A stretch of 64,000 bases of DNA from contig JADLGB010000216.1 of the NCBI GenBank assembly GCA_020849535.1, positions 1 through 64,000 on the forward strand, written 5' to 3'. The first letter of the stretch is position 1. Every line of letters starts with the position of its first letter. Positions 27,503 through 36,894 of this stretch are shown in pieces. This DNA comes from Candidatus Hydrogenedentota bacterium (lineage in GTDB: Bacteria; Hydrogenedentota; Hydrogenedentia; Hydrogenedentales; SLHB01). The notes beneath the pieces are model-generated. The model had not been told where the DNA came from. It did no database searches and was given only the letters and a program-made list of their open reading frames with translations. The position numbers were made by a program, and so were the translations under genes.

Positions 27503-28056
27503 TGCACTCTATGATGGGCAACACGACAGGCCTGTTGCGCGCGGTTTTGGTTGCAAGCTCTACGCGCACGCGGGATGGGTTCACGCTCATCGAACTCATT
27601 GTCGTGATGACGATTATTGCGCTCATGACTGCCGTCGTTGTGCCGATGTACCAGGGCTCGCTGACTTACGTTCAGCGTGACCGCGCGGTGCGTGACTTTG
27701 TGGCGCACATGAAATACGCCCAGGAGCGTGCCATCACCGACGCCACGGAGTATCGCTTCTATTTCCGTGAGGAACAGCGCGACTTCTGGGTGATGCGCCT
27801 CGCGAGCATGAAGGGGGATGAGAAGGAGTTTGCCTATCTGGATGAAGGCGCGACGGAGGTTCGCCATCTCCCCGAAACCGTTCATCTAGACGATTCGAAG
27901 GCGCGTTTCGACCGCGATCGCGAGGCCAACTACGTCGCGTTCTATGCGAGCGGCGCCTGCGACTACGTGAAGATCGTTCTCGAAAGTGACGACGATTCGC
28001 GGATCACACTGGAAACCAAGGGCCGTCTTGGGCAGTTCGAGGTGAAAGAGAAGTGA
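27502..28056 (+). CDS. gspH: Minor pseudopilin GspH-like
   Basis: 184 residues. Prepilin site TRDG|FTLIE followed by the hydrophobic helix LIVVMTIIALMTAVVVPMY. Residues 60-80 (RDRAVRDFVAHMKYAQERAI) match the GspH/FimT pattern. Start overlaps the gspG stop (TGATG), so translation is coupled. A longer open frame upstream exists but lies within gspG. Confidence 0.88.
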   Translation: MHSMMGNTTGLLRAVLVASSTRTRDGFTLIELIVVMTIIALMTAVVVPMYQGSLTYVQRDRAVRDFVAHMKYAQERAITDATEYRFYFREEQRDFWVMRLASMKGDEKEFAYLDEGATEVRHLPETVHLDDSKARFDRDREANYVAFYASGACDYVKIVLESDDDSRITLETKGRLGQFEVKEK

Positions 28057-28574
28057 TGCGCGCGTCTGAAATTCTCCGCCTTTCTACGGCCTCGCGTGTC
28101 GAGGCGCGCGGTTGGATTCTCGTCGAAACGCTCGTGGCGCTCATGGTTCTGAGCGTGGGCGTTCTTGCCGTGAATGAGGCCCTGCAGGAAGCCCTCCTCA
28201 CGCGAGCCATGGCCCGCGACTTCACCCAGGCGCGCTTCCTGCTGGAGCAAGTGGTTTCCGACGTGGAATTGCAGCCGCTCTTGATCGAAGGCGCCACGAA
28301 GAACGGCGATTTTGGTGAGGCATTCGCGCGCTTCGCCTACCACTACGAGGTCTCCCGCGTCGAACTTCCCACGCCGGAACTGCCGCCCCTTGCTAACGCC
28401 GTCCTGGCACAACCGCTGCAGCTTCCCGTCTCGTATCTCGGCAAGATTCGCGTGACGGTTACCTGGACCCGTGCAGGACGCTCCTTTGAACGCACGGTGG
28501 AAACGCTGGTTGCTCCCGAGAAACTCTACATTGGACAAAGCGATGATGCGGGCCAAGCGCCGGACAACACCTGA
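28056..28574 (+). CDS. gspI: Minor pseudopilin GspI-like
   Basis: 172 residues. N-terminal leader ends EARG|WILVE with Gly at -1 and Glu at +5, and a hydrophobic helix TLVALMVLSVGVLAV. +1 is Trp rather than the usual Phe/Met, which is tolerated in some minor pseudopilins. The ATG at 28056 follows a GTG immediately before it. It overlaps both neighbours. Confidence 0.85.
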   Translation: MRASEILRLSTASRVEARGWILVETLVALMVLSVGVLAVNEALQEALLTRAMARDFTQARFLLEQVVSDVELQPLLIEGATKNGDFGEAFARFAYHYEVSRVELPTPELPPLANAVLAQPLQLPVSYLGKIRVTVTWTRAGRSFERTVETLVAPEKLYIGQSDDAGQAPDNT

Positions 28575-29310
28575 AGCGGGCTTCACGCTGGCGGAATTGC
28601 TGGTCGCCAGCCTGCTGCTATCGATTGTGATGGCCGCGGTCTACACGGCCTTCAGTTCTTCCGTGCGCTTGTGGCGTCTTGGTGAAGCGAACATCCAGAC
28701 CTATCAGGATGCGCGCACCTCGCTCACCATCATGACGCGGGAAGTCCAGAATATCGTCCCGGGCGCCGCCCACCTGATGGAGGGCACAAACGACACTTTG
28801 GAGTTTTTCGCCGTGGCTCCCCCTATGGATGTCGATGAAGATTCCGAGCCTCGCGTCCTGTGCATACAGTATCGCACCAAGAAGAACCCGGATCCCGATG
28901 TCGAGGGAATGATCCTGGTGCGAGAAGAACGCATCGTGAAGAGCCCATTGCCGTCAGCGCCACCCGGCGAAGGCGAGATCGAAAGCACGATCATCAAGAT
29001 GGGCAACGAGAAAGACTTTGATCTCGCCGCCGGCGTCAAGAACTTCGAGATTCGCTACATGTGGCGCGCCTCCGAGGAAAGTCCCGATGGCATTCCCACA
29101 GAGGGCCCACCCGAACCGGTGGAATTCACGGTGCTCGACGAGCATCCGAAAGGTGCCGGTATTCCGCAGGGAATTCGCATCGAACTGATCCTTCTCGATC
29201 CGAACGAGGAGTCCGGCGAAACCACATTCACGACCTGTGCCGTGTTTCGCGGCGCTACGACTGAACTGGACCGCGAGTTCCTCGATATGGAAGAGGGGGC
29301 CTTCCAATGA
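28543..29310 (+). CDS. gspJ: Minor pseudopilin GspJ-like
   Basis: 255 residues. Leader PEAG|FTLAE with the helix LLVASLLLSIVMAAVYTAF, followed by RTSLTIMTREVQNI, typical of GspJ. The large C-terminal domain fits the pseudopilus tip complex with GspI and GspK. Start ATG at 28543 lies inside the 3' end of gspI (32-base overlap). Confidence 0.88.
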   Translation: MMRAKRRTTPEAGFTLAELLVASLLLSIVMAAVYTAFSSSVRLWRLGEANIQTYQDARTSLTIMTREVQNIVPGAAHLMEGTNDTLEFFAVAPPMDVDEDSEPRVLCIQYRTKKNPDPDVEGMILVREERIVKSPLPSAPPGEGEIESTIIKMGNEKDFDLAAGVKNFEIRYMWRASEESPDGIPTEGPPEPVEFTVLDEHPKGAGIPQGIRIELILLDPNEESGETTFTTCAVFRGATTELDREFLDMEEGAFQ

Positions 29311-30236
29311 AACGCGGCGCGGATGGATTCGTTCTGATCGCGGTCATTTGGGTTCTCGCCATTCTCACCGTCCTGGCGATCGGGTTTGGACGCCGCGCCC
29401 TGCTCGAACAACGGGTAGCCGCGTTGTCCATTGACCGCACGCGCACCCAGTACCTTGCCCGCGGTGCCGTCGAGTATGGCATCGCCTATCTGCGTAACCA
29501 GGCCATGCTTCAGTCTATTGCCGAGCAGTATGGGGGAGAGCTTCAGTCCGGCATCCACGGTATGCGAAAGAACCTGCTGGCGGAAGATGGCATCTTCGAC
29601 CTCGGGGATCCATCGTTGCAGGCCAAAGATAATGTCTCGTTCGCCCTCGAAGAGTGCGAGGGCCGCATCTCACTAAATGCAACACCCCGCGAGGTCTTCG
29701 ACGCGATCGAAGGACTGAGTTTCACAACGGTCACTGCCATCCTGCGCCGCCGTGATGAAGAAGTGCCACAGCCGTTCCTGGCCGTCGAAGAGGCGCGCTT
29801 CGTCGATGGCATCACCGATCAAAGCTGGTATGGCACCCCGGATCGGCCCGGCCTGCGCGACCTCTTCACGGTGTACGGTGACGGACGCATCAACGTCAAT
29901 GCGGCCCCCCGCGAGGTGCTGGAAGCACTGCCGGATATGGACCCTTCGGCGGTCGCGTTGATCATCTCCTATCGCGCGGGGTCTGATGGCAAACTGGAGA
30001 CGTCCGACGACCGCCGTTTCCGTAACGTCGAAGAGGTAGCCACCGCAACGGGGATCGACTTGAACGACCTCGCGCCGCTCGCGCGCTTTTGCAAGTTTGA
30101 ATCGCAGTTCTTTACAATCACAGCTACTGCTACGCAGCGGCAAGGAAAAGTCCGTTCGGCCTCCACGGCCGTCGTTCAGGTCGATGGCGATACTGCCAGG
30201 GTCTTGAATTGGTGGGAGGGGGATCTTGGCTCGTAA
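29307..30236 (+). CDS. gspK: Type II secretion minor pseudopilin GspK
   Basis: 309 residues. GspK lacks the +5 Glu in most species; here the N-terminus is RGADG|FVLIAVIWVLAILTVLAIGF with Val/Ala at those positions. The body has helix-hairpin-helix-like segments (INLNATPREVFDAIEGL; INVNAAPREVLEALPDM), characteristic of GspK/T2SSK. It tips the pseudopilus. ATG overlaps the gspJ stop by 4 bases. Confidence 0.92.
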   Translation: MKRGADGFVLIAVIWVLAILTVLAIGFGRRALLEQRVAALSIDRTRTQYLARGAVEYGIAYLRNQAMLQSIAEQYGGELQSGIHGMRKNLLAEDGIFDLGDPSLQAKDNVSFALEECEGRISLNATPREVFDAIEGLSFTTVTAILRRRDEEVPQPFLAVEEARFVDGITDQSWYGTPDRPGLRDLFTVYGDGRINVNAAPREVLEALPDMDPSAVALIISYRAGSDGKLETSDDRRFRNVEEVATATGIDLNDLAPLARFCKFESQFFTITATATQRQGKVRSASTAVVQVDGDTARVLNWWEGDLGS

Positions 30237-31731
30237 GTCTGGACATATCAGTATTCTGCAGTTCGATGAGCAGCTCATCTCCCGCCTCCGGGTATCCACT
30301 TCTGCCAAGGGACTGGAAATCCTGAAACACGATGTGCGCCGCGGGTCTTGGTCTGCCACCGACGAGGGTCTTTCCAGTGCCGTGCGCGACTTCGCCAAGG
30401 AAGTGCGCCTCTCCGAGGATCGTGTATTCACGGTCCTTCCACGCCATGCGATGACCGCGCGTATCCTGCTTCTGCCTTCACACGATGCGCGCGAAATTGA
30501 AAGCATGGTGCGTCTTAGCGTGGAAGAGTACGTGCCTTACCCCGAACACGAACTGGTCCTCGATCAGGCGGTCCTGCAGCGCTTCGCGGATGGACAGTCT
30601 CGCGTCCTCGCCGTGTTCGCCCACCGGGACATCGTCGAAGATCACGTTCGCGTACTCCGCGCGAGCGGCATCGAGCCCGAACAGATTCTTGTCAGTACGG
30701 CCTGTCTCGCCTCGGCGGCGATCCTGGCGCGCGGTTCGGCGGACGAACGCTTTGCCCTGATTCATCTCGCCTCCGGCGGCGTGGAAGTCCTGATCCTCCA
30801 CGGTAACCGGCTCGAATATGGGCGCGGCGTCGCGACCGTGCAAGACTGGGGGGAGGCCACGCAGCCCGGTTCCGAAGCGCTTGAAGAACTGGCGGCCGAA
30901 CTGCGTGCCACCCTTTCCGCGCATCGCCGGGAAGTGGAAGATGCCTCGCCGATCGAGCGCGTATACATGTGTTCCGAATGGCTGGATTCCGCGGGCGTCG
31001 CCACGGCTCTCAGTGATTTCTCCGGCGTGGAATGCGTCCCCGCACGCTTCGCCGCAACGCTCGTGTCGCGCGGCAACGAACTGCTCACCGGCCTTCCCCT
31101 TGCTTCATTGGGCGCCGCCCTGAACGCCCAAGAGCGGACGCCCATTGCCATCACGCTGGTACCCGAGTCCCTGGAACTGGTGCGAAAGCGAAGTGCGGTC
31201 AAACGCACGGCGCTGCGTCTGGGTGGCGGCATTCTGGCTTTTGTCCTGTGCCTCGCCGCGCTCTACGGCCAGGCGGCAATTCAGCGCGCCAACTATATCG
31301 CGGAACTCCAGTCTCGAATTGCCGAAGCGGAACCGGTCGCACTCAGCGTCGAGGCGAAGCGAAAGAAGCTGATCCGCCTGCAGCAGCACCTGGACCGCCG
31401 CGGCAGCGCCCTCGAACTCCTCGCGCGGCTCACCGAACTAAGTCCTGTGTCCGGTCTCAACATTATGCGCTTCACGTTCGCTTACGGCGAGGGTCTCACC
31501 ATCACGGGCCGTGCCGAATCACTGACACTCGTGGACGCGCTCGCCGAGGCCCTCCGCGAGGCGGGGCGCAATGACGTCCCGCAGTTCTCTCGTGCGGGAC
31601 TCGGTCCCTACAAAGCGGAGACGGAGCAAAACCAGCCCGTCATCCAATATGAAATCACGATTCCTTTCGCCACTCAGGAGAGTTCGGAGCCCGGTGCTCA
31701 GCCCGCCGCCGGTGAGGACGAACTTCCATGA
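30226..31731 (+). CDS. GspL/PilM-like inner-membrane assembly protein
   Basis: 501 residues. The first 300 residues have an actin-like PilM/GspL cytoplasmic fold (ILQFDEQLISRLRV, then RVFTVLPRHAMTARILLLPS). One transmembrane helix lies near 330-345 (LGGGILAFVLCLAALYG), then a coiled-coil region and a periplasmic ferredoxin-like part (VSGLNIMRFTFAYGEGLTITG). It recruits GspE in the family. Start is TTG at 30226 after GGGAGGGGGA; the strong ribosome site decides this start. It overlaps gspK by 11 bases. Confidence 0.85.
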   Translation: MARKSGHISILQFDEQLISRLRVSTSAKGLEILKHDVRRGSWSATDEGLSSAVRDFAKEVRLSEDRVFTVLPRHAMTARILLLPSHDAREIESMVRLSVEEYVPYPEHELVLDQAVLQRFADGQSRVLAVFAHRDIVEDHVRVLRASGIEPEQILVSTACLASAAILARGSADERFALIHLASGGVEVLILHGNRLEYGRGVATVQDWGEATQPGSEALEELAAELRATLSAHRREVEDASPIERVYMCSEWLDSAGVATALSDFSGVECVPARFAATLVSRGNELLTGLPLASLGAALNAQERTPIAITLVPESLELVRKRSAVKRTALRLGGGILAFVLCLAALYGQAAIQRANYIAELQSRIAEAEPVALSVEAKRKKLIRLQQHLDRRGSALELLARLTELSPVSGLNIMRFTFAYGEGLTITGRAESLTLVDALAEALREAGRNDVPQFSRAGLGPYKAETEQNQPVIQYEITIPFATQESSEPGAQPAAGEDELP

Positions 31732-32816
31732 AGATTGTTCTTCACCAGCTATCGCCCTCGGAGAAGCGACTCGCGATCATCGCGGGCCTGTGCCTCGGAG
31801 CGGCAATCCTCTACATCGGGTACATCCGTGCTATGGATCGGTTGGAGGCTATGGATGCGACCATCGACAGTCTCCAGCAGCAACTCTTGACTTACTCAGA
31901 ACTCGTGCAGCAGGCGGATTCGGTCAACGCGGCGTTCGACGCCATGGCCCAGCAGCATTCCAGCCAATGGACGCAGGAGGAGATCCACGACAGCCTGCGC
32001 CGTGAGATCGCCCGCCTCGCCATGCGCAACGTGCCGCCGCCGGGCAGTCCCGCTCCCGCATCCACCGATCCGGCGGCCATGCTGGTGAGTATTCCCCAGA
32101 TGCCCATGGGTACTCTCATGGACAGCGAGGAGGGCTACCGAAGCTATCAGATCAACTTCAAGACCGAAGCGGCGCCCATCCAGAATATCACCACCTTTCT
32201 CGAACGGCTGCAGCGAAGCGACCAGGCCCTCCGTGTCGAAAGCCTTGAAATCATCCGGCAACCCCTCGCCGGCGTGGCCACGGCCAACATTCGCGTCACC
32301 CGGACGATCATCGACGATGAGGTGGACGTCGGCCAAGTCGCGTCTCTGCACGAAACGGCTCCTGCTTTGGTGCCTCTCCTGAACCCCAGCTTCGAGGAAT
32401 GGGACGCCGCCGCTGGCTGCATGGGATGGACCGCGGAGGCGTGCGGCGTATCCGAGCATAGCGGGCAAGCGACCGAGGGACACGCAAGCATGCGTGCCGA
32501 AAGCACGGGCCCGGAGGGGCGCGTCTATCAGGCCGCTCGTCTCGCTCCCGGCCGTACCTACGAACTAACAGTGGATGCCATCGCATTGGGCCCCGCACGC
32601 GTAGAAGTAGTCGATGAGGCGAGCAAGCAAGCATACTTGGGGGCACAGCCACTCACGATAGGCGATACCCCGTACCGGTACTGCGTGCGTTTCACCGTCG
32701 CGGGCGAAGGGACTGAGCCTGTCTCCATTCGCGCGCCCCAACTCGTTATAGAAGATGCCGGAACGGTGGTCCTGTTGGACAATGTTTCGCTGGCGGAGGT
32801 GCAGGCTGGTCCATGA
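31728..32816 (+). CDS. GspM/PilO-like protein fused to a carbohydrate-binding-like module
   Basis: 362 residues. Residues 1-205 are GspM/PilO-like: short cytoplasmic N-terminus, transmembrane helix at 15-33, coiled coil (AMDATIDSLQQQLLTYSELV) and a ferredoxin-like domain (YRSYQINFKTEAAPIQNITTFLERL). Residues about 218-358 form an additional module starting LLNPSFEEWD and ending VVLLDNVSLAEV, with the pattern N-P-S-F-E ... LAPGRTYELTVDA ... LLDNVSL of CBM4/9-type galactose-binding-like domains. Such a fusion is unusual for a secretion platform protein. It overlaps both neighbours by 4 bases. Confidence 0.82.
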   Translation: MKIVLHQLSPSEKRLAIIAGLCLGAAILYIGYIRAMDRLEAMDATIDSLQQQLLTYSELVQQADSVNAAFDAMAQQHSSQWTQEEIHDSLRREIARLAMRNVPPPGSPAPASTDPAAMLVSIPQMPMGTLMDSEEGYRSYQINFKTEAAPIQNITTFLERLQRSDQALRVESLEIIRQPLAGVATANIRVTRTIIDDEVDVGQVASLHETAPALVPLLNPSFEEWDAAAGCMGWTAEACGVSEHSGQATEGHASMRAESTGPEGRVYQAARLAPGRTYELTVDAIALGPARVEVVDEASKQAYLGAQPLTIGDTPYRYCVRFTVAGEGTEPVSIRAPQLVIEDAGTVVLLDNVSLAEVQAGP

Positions 32817-33289
32817 AGCGGGTGGGGTACATACTGATATTCGGTGCTTTCGCTGCGATGGCGATTCTGTTCGTTTTGAGTTGGATGAACAGTCCGGTAG
32901 AAACACACCGCACCGCCTTGGAATCTCAGTTAGACCAATTGCCGCCCCCGGACTTCCAATTCAACAATGCCCAAAACCCGGAGTACGAAGCCTGGCAACG
33001 AACTATCGCCAGCCAACCCAAACTGTGGGAGCCGCTCTTGAAGCCCCAAGCCGCGCCGACGCCTCCACCTAACTTGGCTGAGGCCTTGGCGGGCGTCGCG
33101 CCCACCCGCAACGAAGTCGGCAGCGGCCCCACCCGAAAGGTCCAGATTCAGGTGGACGGGCGCAAGGAGTGGTACACCACCGGGCAACAAGTGAAAGGCT
33201 GTGCTATCAGAGAGATAACAGATACGGCCGTTCTCTTCACCGTGGTGCAGGACGGTCAGGAATACGGCATCGCTCTACCCCGCAGGTAG
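32813..33289 (+). CDS. GspC/PilP-like periplasmic connector
   Basis: 158 residues. A transmembrane helix (GYILIFGAFAAMAILFVLSW) is followed by a Pro-rich linker and a small C-terminal domain of about 55 residues (VDGRKEWYTTGQQVKGCAIREI) that resembles the homology region of GspC or PilP, which contacts the N0 domain of the secretin. Its place immediately before the secretin fits this role. No PDZ domain is present. It overlaps the previous gene by 4 bases. Confidence 0.68.
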   Translation: MKRVGYILIFGAFAAMAILFVLSWMNSPVETHRTALESQLDQLPPPDFQFNNAQNPEYEAWQRTIASQPKLWEPLLKPQAAPTPPPNLAEALAGVAPTRNEVGSGPTRKVQIQVDGRKEWYTTGQQVKGCAIREITDTAVLFTVVQDGQEYGIALPRR

Positions 33290-33294
33290 ATACT

Positions 33295-33326
33295 CCTTCT
33301 TCTTGAGAAGGTCTCTCAGGCGAGAG
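33295..33326 (+). terminator. Two small hairpins before gspD
   Basis: CCTTCT-tcttg-AGAAGG (33295-33311) and CTCTC-aggc-GAGAG (33313-33326) directly follow the GspC/PilP-like gene. No T tract follows, so full termination is unlikely; they could attenuate or protect the transcript. A TTGACA at 33356 with an AT-rich stretch up to 33387 hints at an additional promoter for gspD, but no clear -10 is seen. Confidence 0.4.
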
Positions 33327-33394
33327 GAGAGAGGGTGCAAGGCCCGAAATTTTATCTTGACAGAAGATACTATTTTGTAGAAAAATGCTCTGTG

Positions 33395-36300
33395 ATGAAT
33401 TATAAGTTCTTGAAATGCCTGCGGGCCAGTCAAGTAATTCTCTGGCGCCGCTTCCACCCATTCGCCGTCTGGCCGTCCGGCGGGTCTTTGCCATTCCGCT
33501 TGGGGTATGTTCCTCGGCTGGCCCTCGGCTCTCTGGTCGTCTCGTTTTCGCTCCTGGCACAACAAAGTCCCGAGTCGCCCGTGCCCACCCCAGATGTCTC
33601 GTCGGGAGTGGGCAGGATCATCCTTCAGTCGGCGCCTCAGGAGCAGGGCGGCGCTGAATACACGGGAGCACCTTCTGGTAGTACGGCCCAACCTGTGGCT
33701 GCGGCGCCCGAGGTCAACAGCAATGTGCAGACCATCCGCTCCGCCACGCGCCGGCAGGTAAGTGTCGCGGGCCAGCAAGCCTTCGAGCCCATTCTCCAGC
33801 ACAAGATCGAAACAAGCGAATTGCCCGACGTGGGCGATGTTGTCACCATCGCCGCCACCGACGCGCCGAAGATGGTCATCGAGGTCCTCGATCAAGTGGC
33901 CCAGGCTTCGGGCTGGAACATCATCGCCTCGAAGGGACTCGAAGAGGAAAGCGTCCGCTTCTGGTTGAAGGCGTTGAAGCCCAAGCAGGTGATGGAGATT
34001 CTCCGCTTCAACGGCATCTACTACGATTACGATCTCGAATCCAACTGTTTGTATGTAATGCTGGAAGGAGAGTTCTTGGAGCGCGAGTACGGCGCGCCCC
34101 AGGAAGCCGAATTTGCAATCAAGCACGCCGATGTCGTGGATATGGAGACCATTCTATCCGCCCTCATGTCGCAGACCGGAAAGCTCATCAGCGATCCCCG
34201 CACAGGCAGGATCTTCGTCTGGGACACGGCGTCCAACCTCGAAGCGATGCAGCGCGCGGTGGAGGAACTCGATGTCCCGCTCGAGCCCAGCGTGTTTGCG
34301 CTCAAACACCTTGCTGCGGAAGACCTGCTTGATACCATCGAGAGTCTGCTCTCCGAGCGCGGTCTTGCTCAGGCTGACCCGCGCACCAACTCGATCGTAG
34401 TTACCGATCTCCCCGCGCGTCAGGAGCAAATCGGCCTCATGCTCGAAGCCCTGGACCAGAAGCTCGAGACGCGCACCTGGACTCTCAACTACGCGGACAC
34501 CGAGACCGTCTCCGAACGGCTCGAGACCATTCTGCCGGAAGAACTCGGCACCATTACCGTGGACCAGGACGCCAACCAAATCAGCGTCACGGCAATCCCC
34601 AGCCGCGTCGAAGAGATCGACGAGATCATCAAGGCGTGGGATGTCAAAGGACGCCAGGTCCAAATCGAGGCGTACCTCGTGTCGGCCAGCACCACCGTGA
34701 TGCGGGACCTTTCGATCGACTGGTCGTATTTCGATGAGATCTCCGGCGTGCCTTTCTCGCTCCAGACCGGCAATGCCAAGCCGGACTATACGGGCGGCCC
34801 TGAAGCTGGGCAGCGGGCCAACGTTGGCCGGAGGCCGTATCGCGCATACCTGCGCGACCCCATTACGGGCTCTCGCTATGAGGAACTCAGCAACACCAAC
34901 GCAGCCGAGGCAGGTAAACCAACCGGCAATTACATCCTCGATCCCGATTTCAGAGGCAATCGCGTGGCGGTCGTGCTCGATTATCTCGACAGCACCGGCG
35001 AGCTTTCCGTTCTCTCGCGTCCACGCGTGACCGTGCAGGATGGGCAAGAAGCCGTCTTTGAGAACACGACCGACCGGCCCTTCCAGAGCATCGGCTTCTC
35101 AAACTACGGTGGTGTCGTTACTGGAGACACCACGCAGGACAGCGTCTCAAGCCGCGTCCTGCCGGGCTCGGTCCAGTTTGTCAAAGTCGGCACGATCCTC
35201 AAGGTAAAACCCAGGATCAGCGATGATGGGAACATCCTCATGGATATCGAAGCCGAGGATAGCACCGCAGAAGACAAAACGATCATCTCCGCCGACCTCG
35301 AAAGCACAATCCCTGAAAAGACGCAGAACAAAGCCGAGACCCAGGTCCTCATCCGTGACGGTCAGACCATCGTCATCGGCGGACTGCGTTCCGTGTCCCT
35401 CAAAGACGACGTCGAGAAGTTCCCCTTCCTTGGCGATCTACCCTTCGTGGGCCGCCTCTTCAAGTCCACCACCAAGGATCACAGCGATCGCGAACTCGCC
35501 GTCTTCATTACGCCCACTATCGTGGATGAAAGCACCCAACCCGAGGCGAAGCGCCTAGCTGAATTCGAGGAAGGCGCCAGCGATACCATGCGTCATTCGC
35601 AGAAAGACATCTGGGGCCGGACCGCTGACCGTCTGACTCAGGGCAAGAATGAGTTGAGCGTTTCCGTGGGGCAATCCGGCGCCGTATTCTCGCAAGGACA
35701 GATGATGACGATGGATGGGCTGCGCGAGAAGTTCGCGTCCCTCAAGGAGACCAAGATCAAACCGCAGGTCATCGTACGCGTTCATCCCTCGGCGCCCACA
35801 GAGATCGCCGATCAGATCACCGGCATGGCCACCGAGGCTGGGCTGAAAACGCGGCGCGATCTGTCGCGTCACCCCTACGTTCCGGATTTCGGCACCATGC
35901 CGCCGTTGATGCCATCCATGCCCTCCGGCGATACAGAGGAAGAAGTGCCCGAACCGCAAGCTGCAACGGCCGAACCAACGTCGGCCCCCGAGGTAGTCGA
36001 GCCTACGGAGCCCGATTCACCGGAAGGACCTGTCGTCGAGGAACGGTTGGTCGCTCCGCCGCAGCCGGTTGAGGCCGCACCCGCGACAGCAGAGACTACG
36101 CCGCCCGTTTCCTTTCCTCCGCCTGAGATAACGCCTCCGGCGACTCCGCTCGTGACGCAACCGGAAAACGTGAAGTACACGGTTCAGATTGCCTCGTTTG
36201 CCGCGGCCAACACCGAGATCGCAAAGGCGTACAAAGAGACTATCGACAAGAAGGCCGATTTCACGGTACTGCTCATTCCTTCCCCCGATGGTCAGAACAT

Positions 36301-36412
36301 ACGCGCGTGCGTGGGGGCTTTTGATGACCTGGCTTCCGCGAACAAGATGCGCGAAGAATTGAGCACAATTCCTGAATTCAAGGCGTGCTTCATCCGAAAG
36401 CCGGGCGAATAA
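33395..36412 (+). CDS. gspD: Type II secretion outer-membrane secretin GspD with C-terminal SPOR domain
   Basis: Outer-membrane channel through which folded proteins leave. About 1005 residues from the ATG giving MNYKFLKCLRASQ; the start is uncertain because no clear ribosome site exists. After a signal-anchor-like N-terminus come an N0/STN-like domain, three N1-type repeats (EFAIKHADVVDMETIL; VFALKHLAAEDLLDTI; TWTLNYADTETVSERL) and the secretin domain with VLSRPRVTVQDGQEAVFEN and FPFLGDLPFVGRLF. Then follows a Pro/Glu-rich linker and a SPOR domain over the last 82 residues (YTVQIASFAAANTE ... RACVGAFDDLASANKM). SPOR domains bind denuded peptidoglycan, which could position the secretin. Confidence 0.93.
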   Translation: MNYKFLKCLRASQVILWRRFHPFAVWPSGGSLPFRLGYVPRLALGSLVVSFSLLAQQSPESPVPTPDVSSGVGRIILQSAPQEQGGAEYTGAPSGSTAQPVAAAPEVNSNVQTIRSATRRQVSVAGQQAFEPILQHKIETSELPDVGDVVTIAATDAPKMVIEVLDQVAQASGWNIIASKGLEEESVRFWLKALKPKQVMEILRFNGIYYDYDLESNCLYVMLEGEFLEREYGAPQEAEFAIKHADVVDMETILSALMSQTGKLISDPRTGRIFVWDTASNLEAMQRAVEELDVPLEPSVFALKHLAAEDLLDTIESLLSERGLAQADPRTNSIVVTDLPARQEQIGLMLEALDQKLETRTWTLNYADTETVSERLETILPEELGTITVDQDANQISVTAIPSRVEEIDEIIKAWDVKGRQVQIEAYLVSASTTVMRDLSIDWSYFDEISGVPFSLQTGNAKPDYTGGPEAGQRANVGRRPYRAYLRDPITGSRYEELSNTNAAEAGKPTGNYILDPDFRGNRVAVVLDYLDSTGELSVLSRPRVTVQDGQEAVFENTTDRPFQSIGFSNYGGVVTGDTTQDSVSSRVLPGSVQFVKVGTILKVKPRISDDGNILMDIEAEDSTAEDKTIISADLESTIPEKTQNKAETQVLIRDGQTIVIGGLRSVSLKDDVEKFPFLGDLPFVGRLFKSTTKDHSDRELAVFITPTIVDESTQPEAKRLAEFEEGASDTMRHSQKDIWGRTADRLTQGKNELSVSVGQSGAVFSQGQMMTMDGLREKFASLKETKIKPQVIVRVHPSAPTEIADQITGMATEAGLKTRRDLSRHPYVPDFGTMPPLMPSMPSGDTEEEVPEPQAATAEPTSAPEVVEPTEPDSPEGPVVEERLVAPPQPVEAAPATAETTPPVSFPPPEITPPATPLVTQPENVKYTVQIASFAAANTEIAKAYKETIDKKADFTVLLIPSPDGQNIRACVGAFDDLASANKMREELSTIPEFKACFIRKPGE

Positions 36413-36436
36413 GCCATTCCTGCGAAAGGCACGAGC

Positions 36437-36892
36437 ATGTTGCGGCGAATCGTTACCGGTGGCCAGACAGGCGTGGACCGGGCCGCGCTCGACGTCGCAA
36501 TGTCGTTGGGAATCCCCTGCGGGGGCTGGTGCCCCGCGGGGCGTCTCGCCGAGGATGGCGTCATTGACCCGCGCTATCCGCTGCGGGAGACACCCTTCGC
36601 CGAATATGAGACGCGTACCTTCCTGAATGTGCGAGACTCCGACGGAACGCTCGTCCTCACGTTCGGCATCCCCGCCGGCGGAACCGCTTACACCATCGAG
36701 TGCGCCACACAACTCGGCAAGCCGTGTCTCGTAATTGACCTCGACCACCGTGATGACCCGGCGCCGGTTCTCGCGTGGATCGATGAGCATCGTATAACCG
36801 TGCTCAACGTTGCGGGACCCCGCGCGAGCAGCGTGCCGCGTGCGTACGATGCGGCCCTTCGGTTTCTTCTCAAGTGTCTGAAGGGGGAGTGA
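36437..36892 (+). CDS. Putative molybdenum carrier / YpsA-like Rossmann protein
   Basis: 151 residues. Begins RRIVTGGQTGVDRAALDVAM, the nucleotide-binding motif of the putative MoCo-carrier (cpYpsA, SLOG-like) family, followed by GGWCPAGRLAEDG and the GGTAYTIECA loop. Family members bind nucleotides or molybdenum cofactor; a precise role is unknown. It stands 24 bases after gspD on the same strand and ends against a convergent gene. Confidence 0.85.
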   Translation: MLRRIVTGGQTGVDRAALDVAMSLGIPCGGWCPAGRLAEDGVIDPRYPLRETPFAEYETRTFLNVRDSDGTLVLTFGIPAGGTAYTIECATQLGKPCLVIDLDHRDDPAPVLAWIDEHRITVLNVAGPRASSVPRAYDAALRFLLKCLKGE

Positions 36893-36894
36893 AC

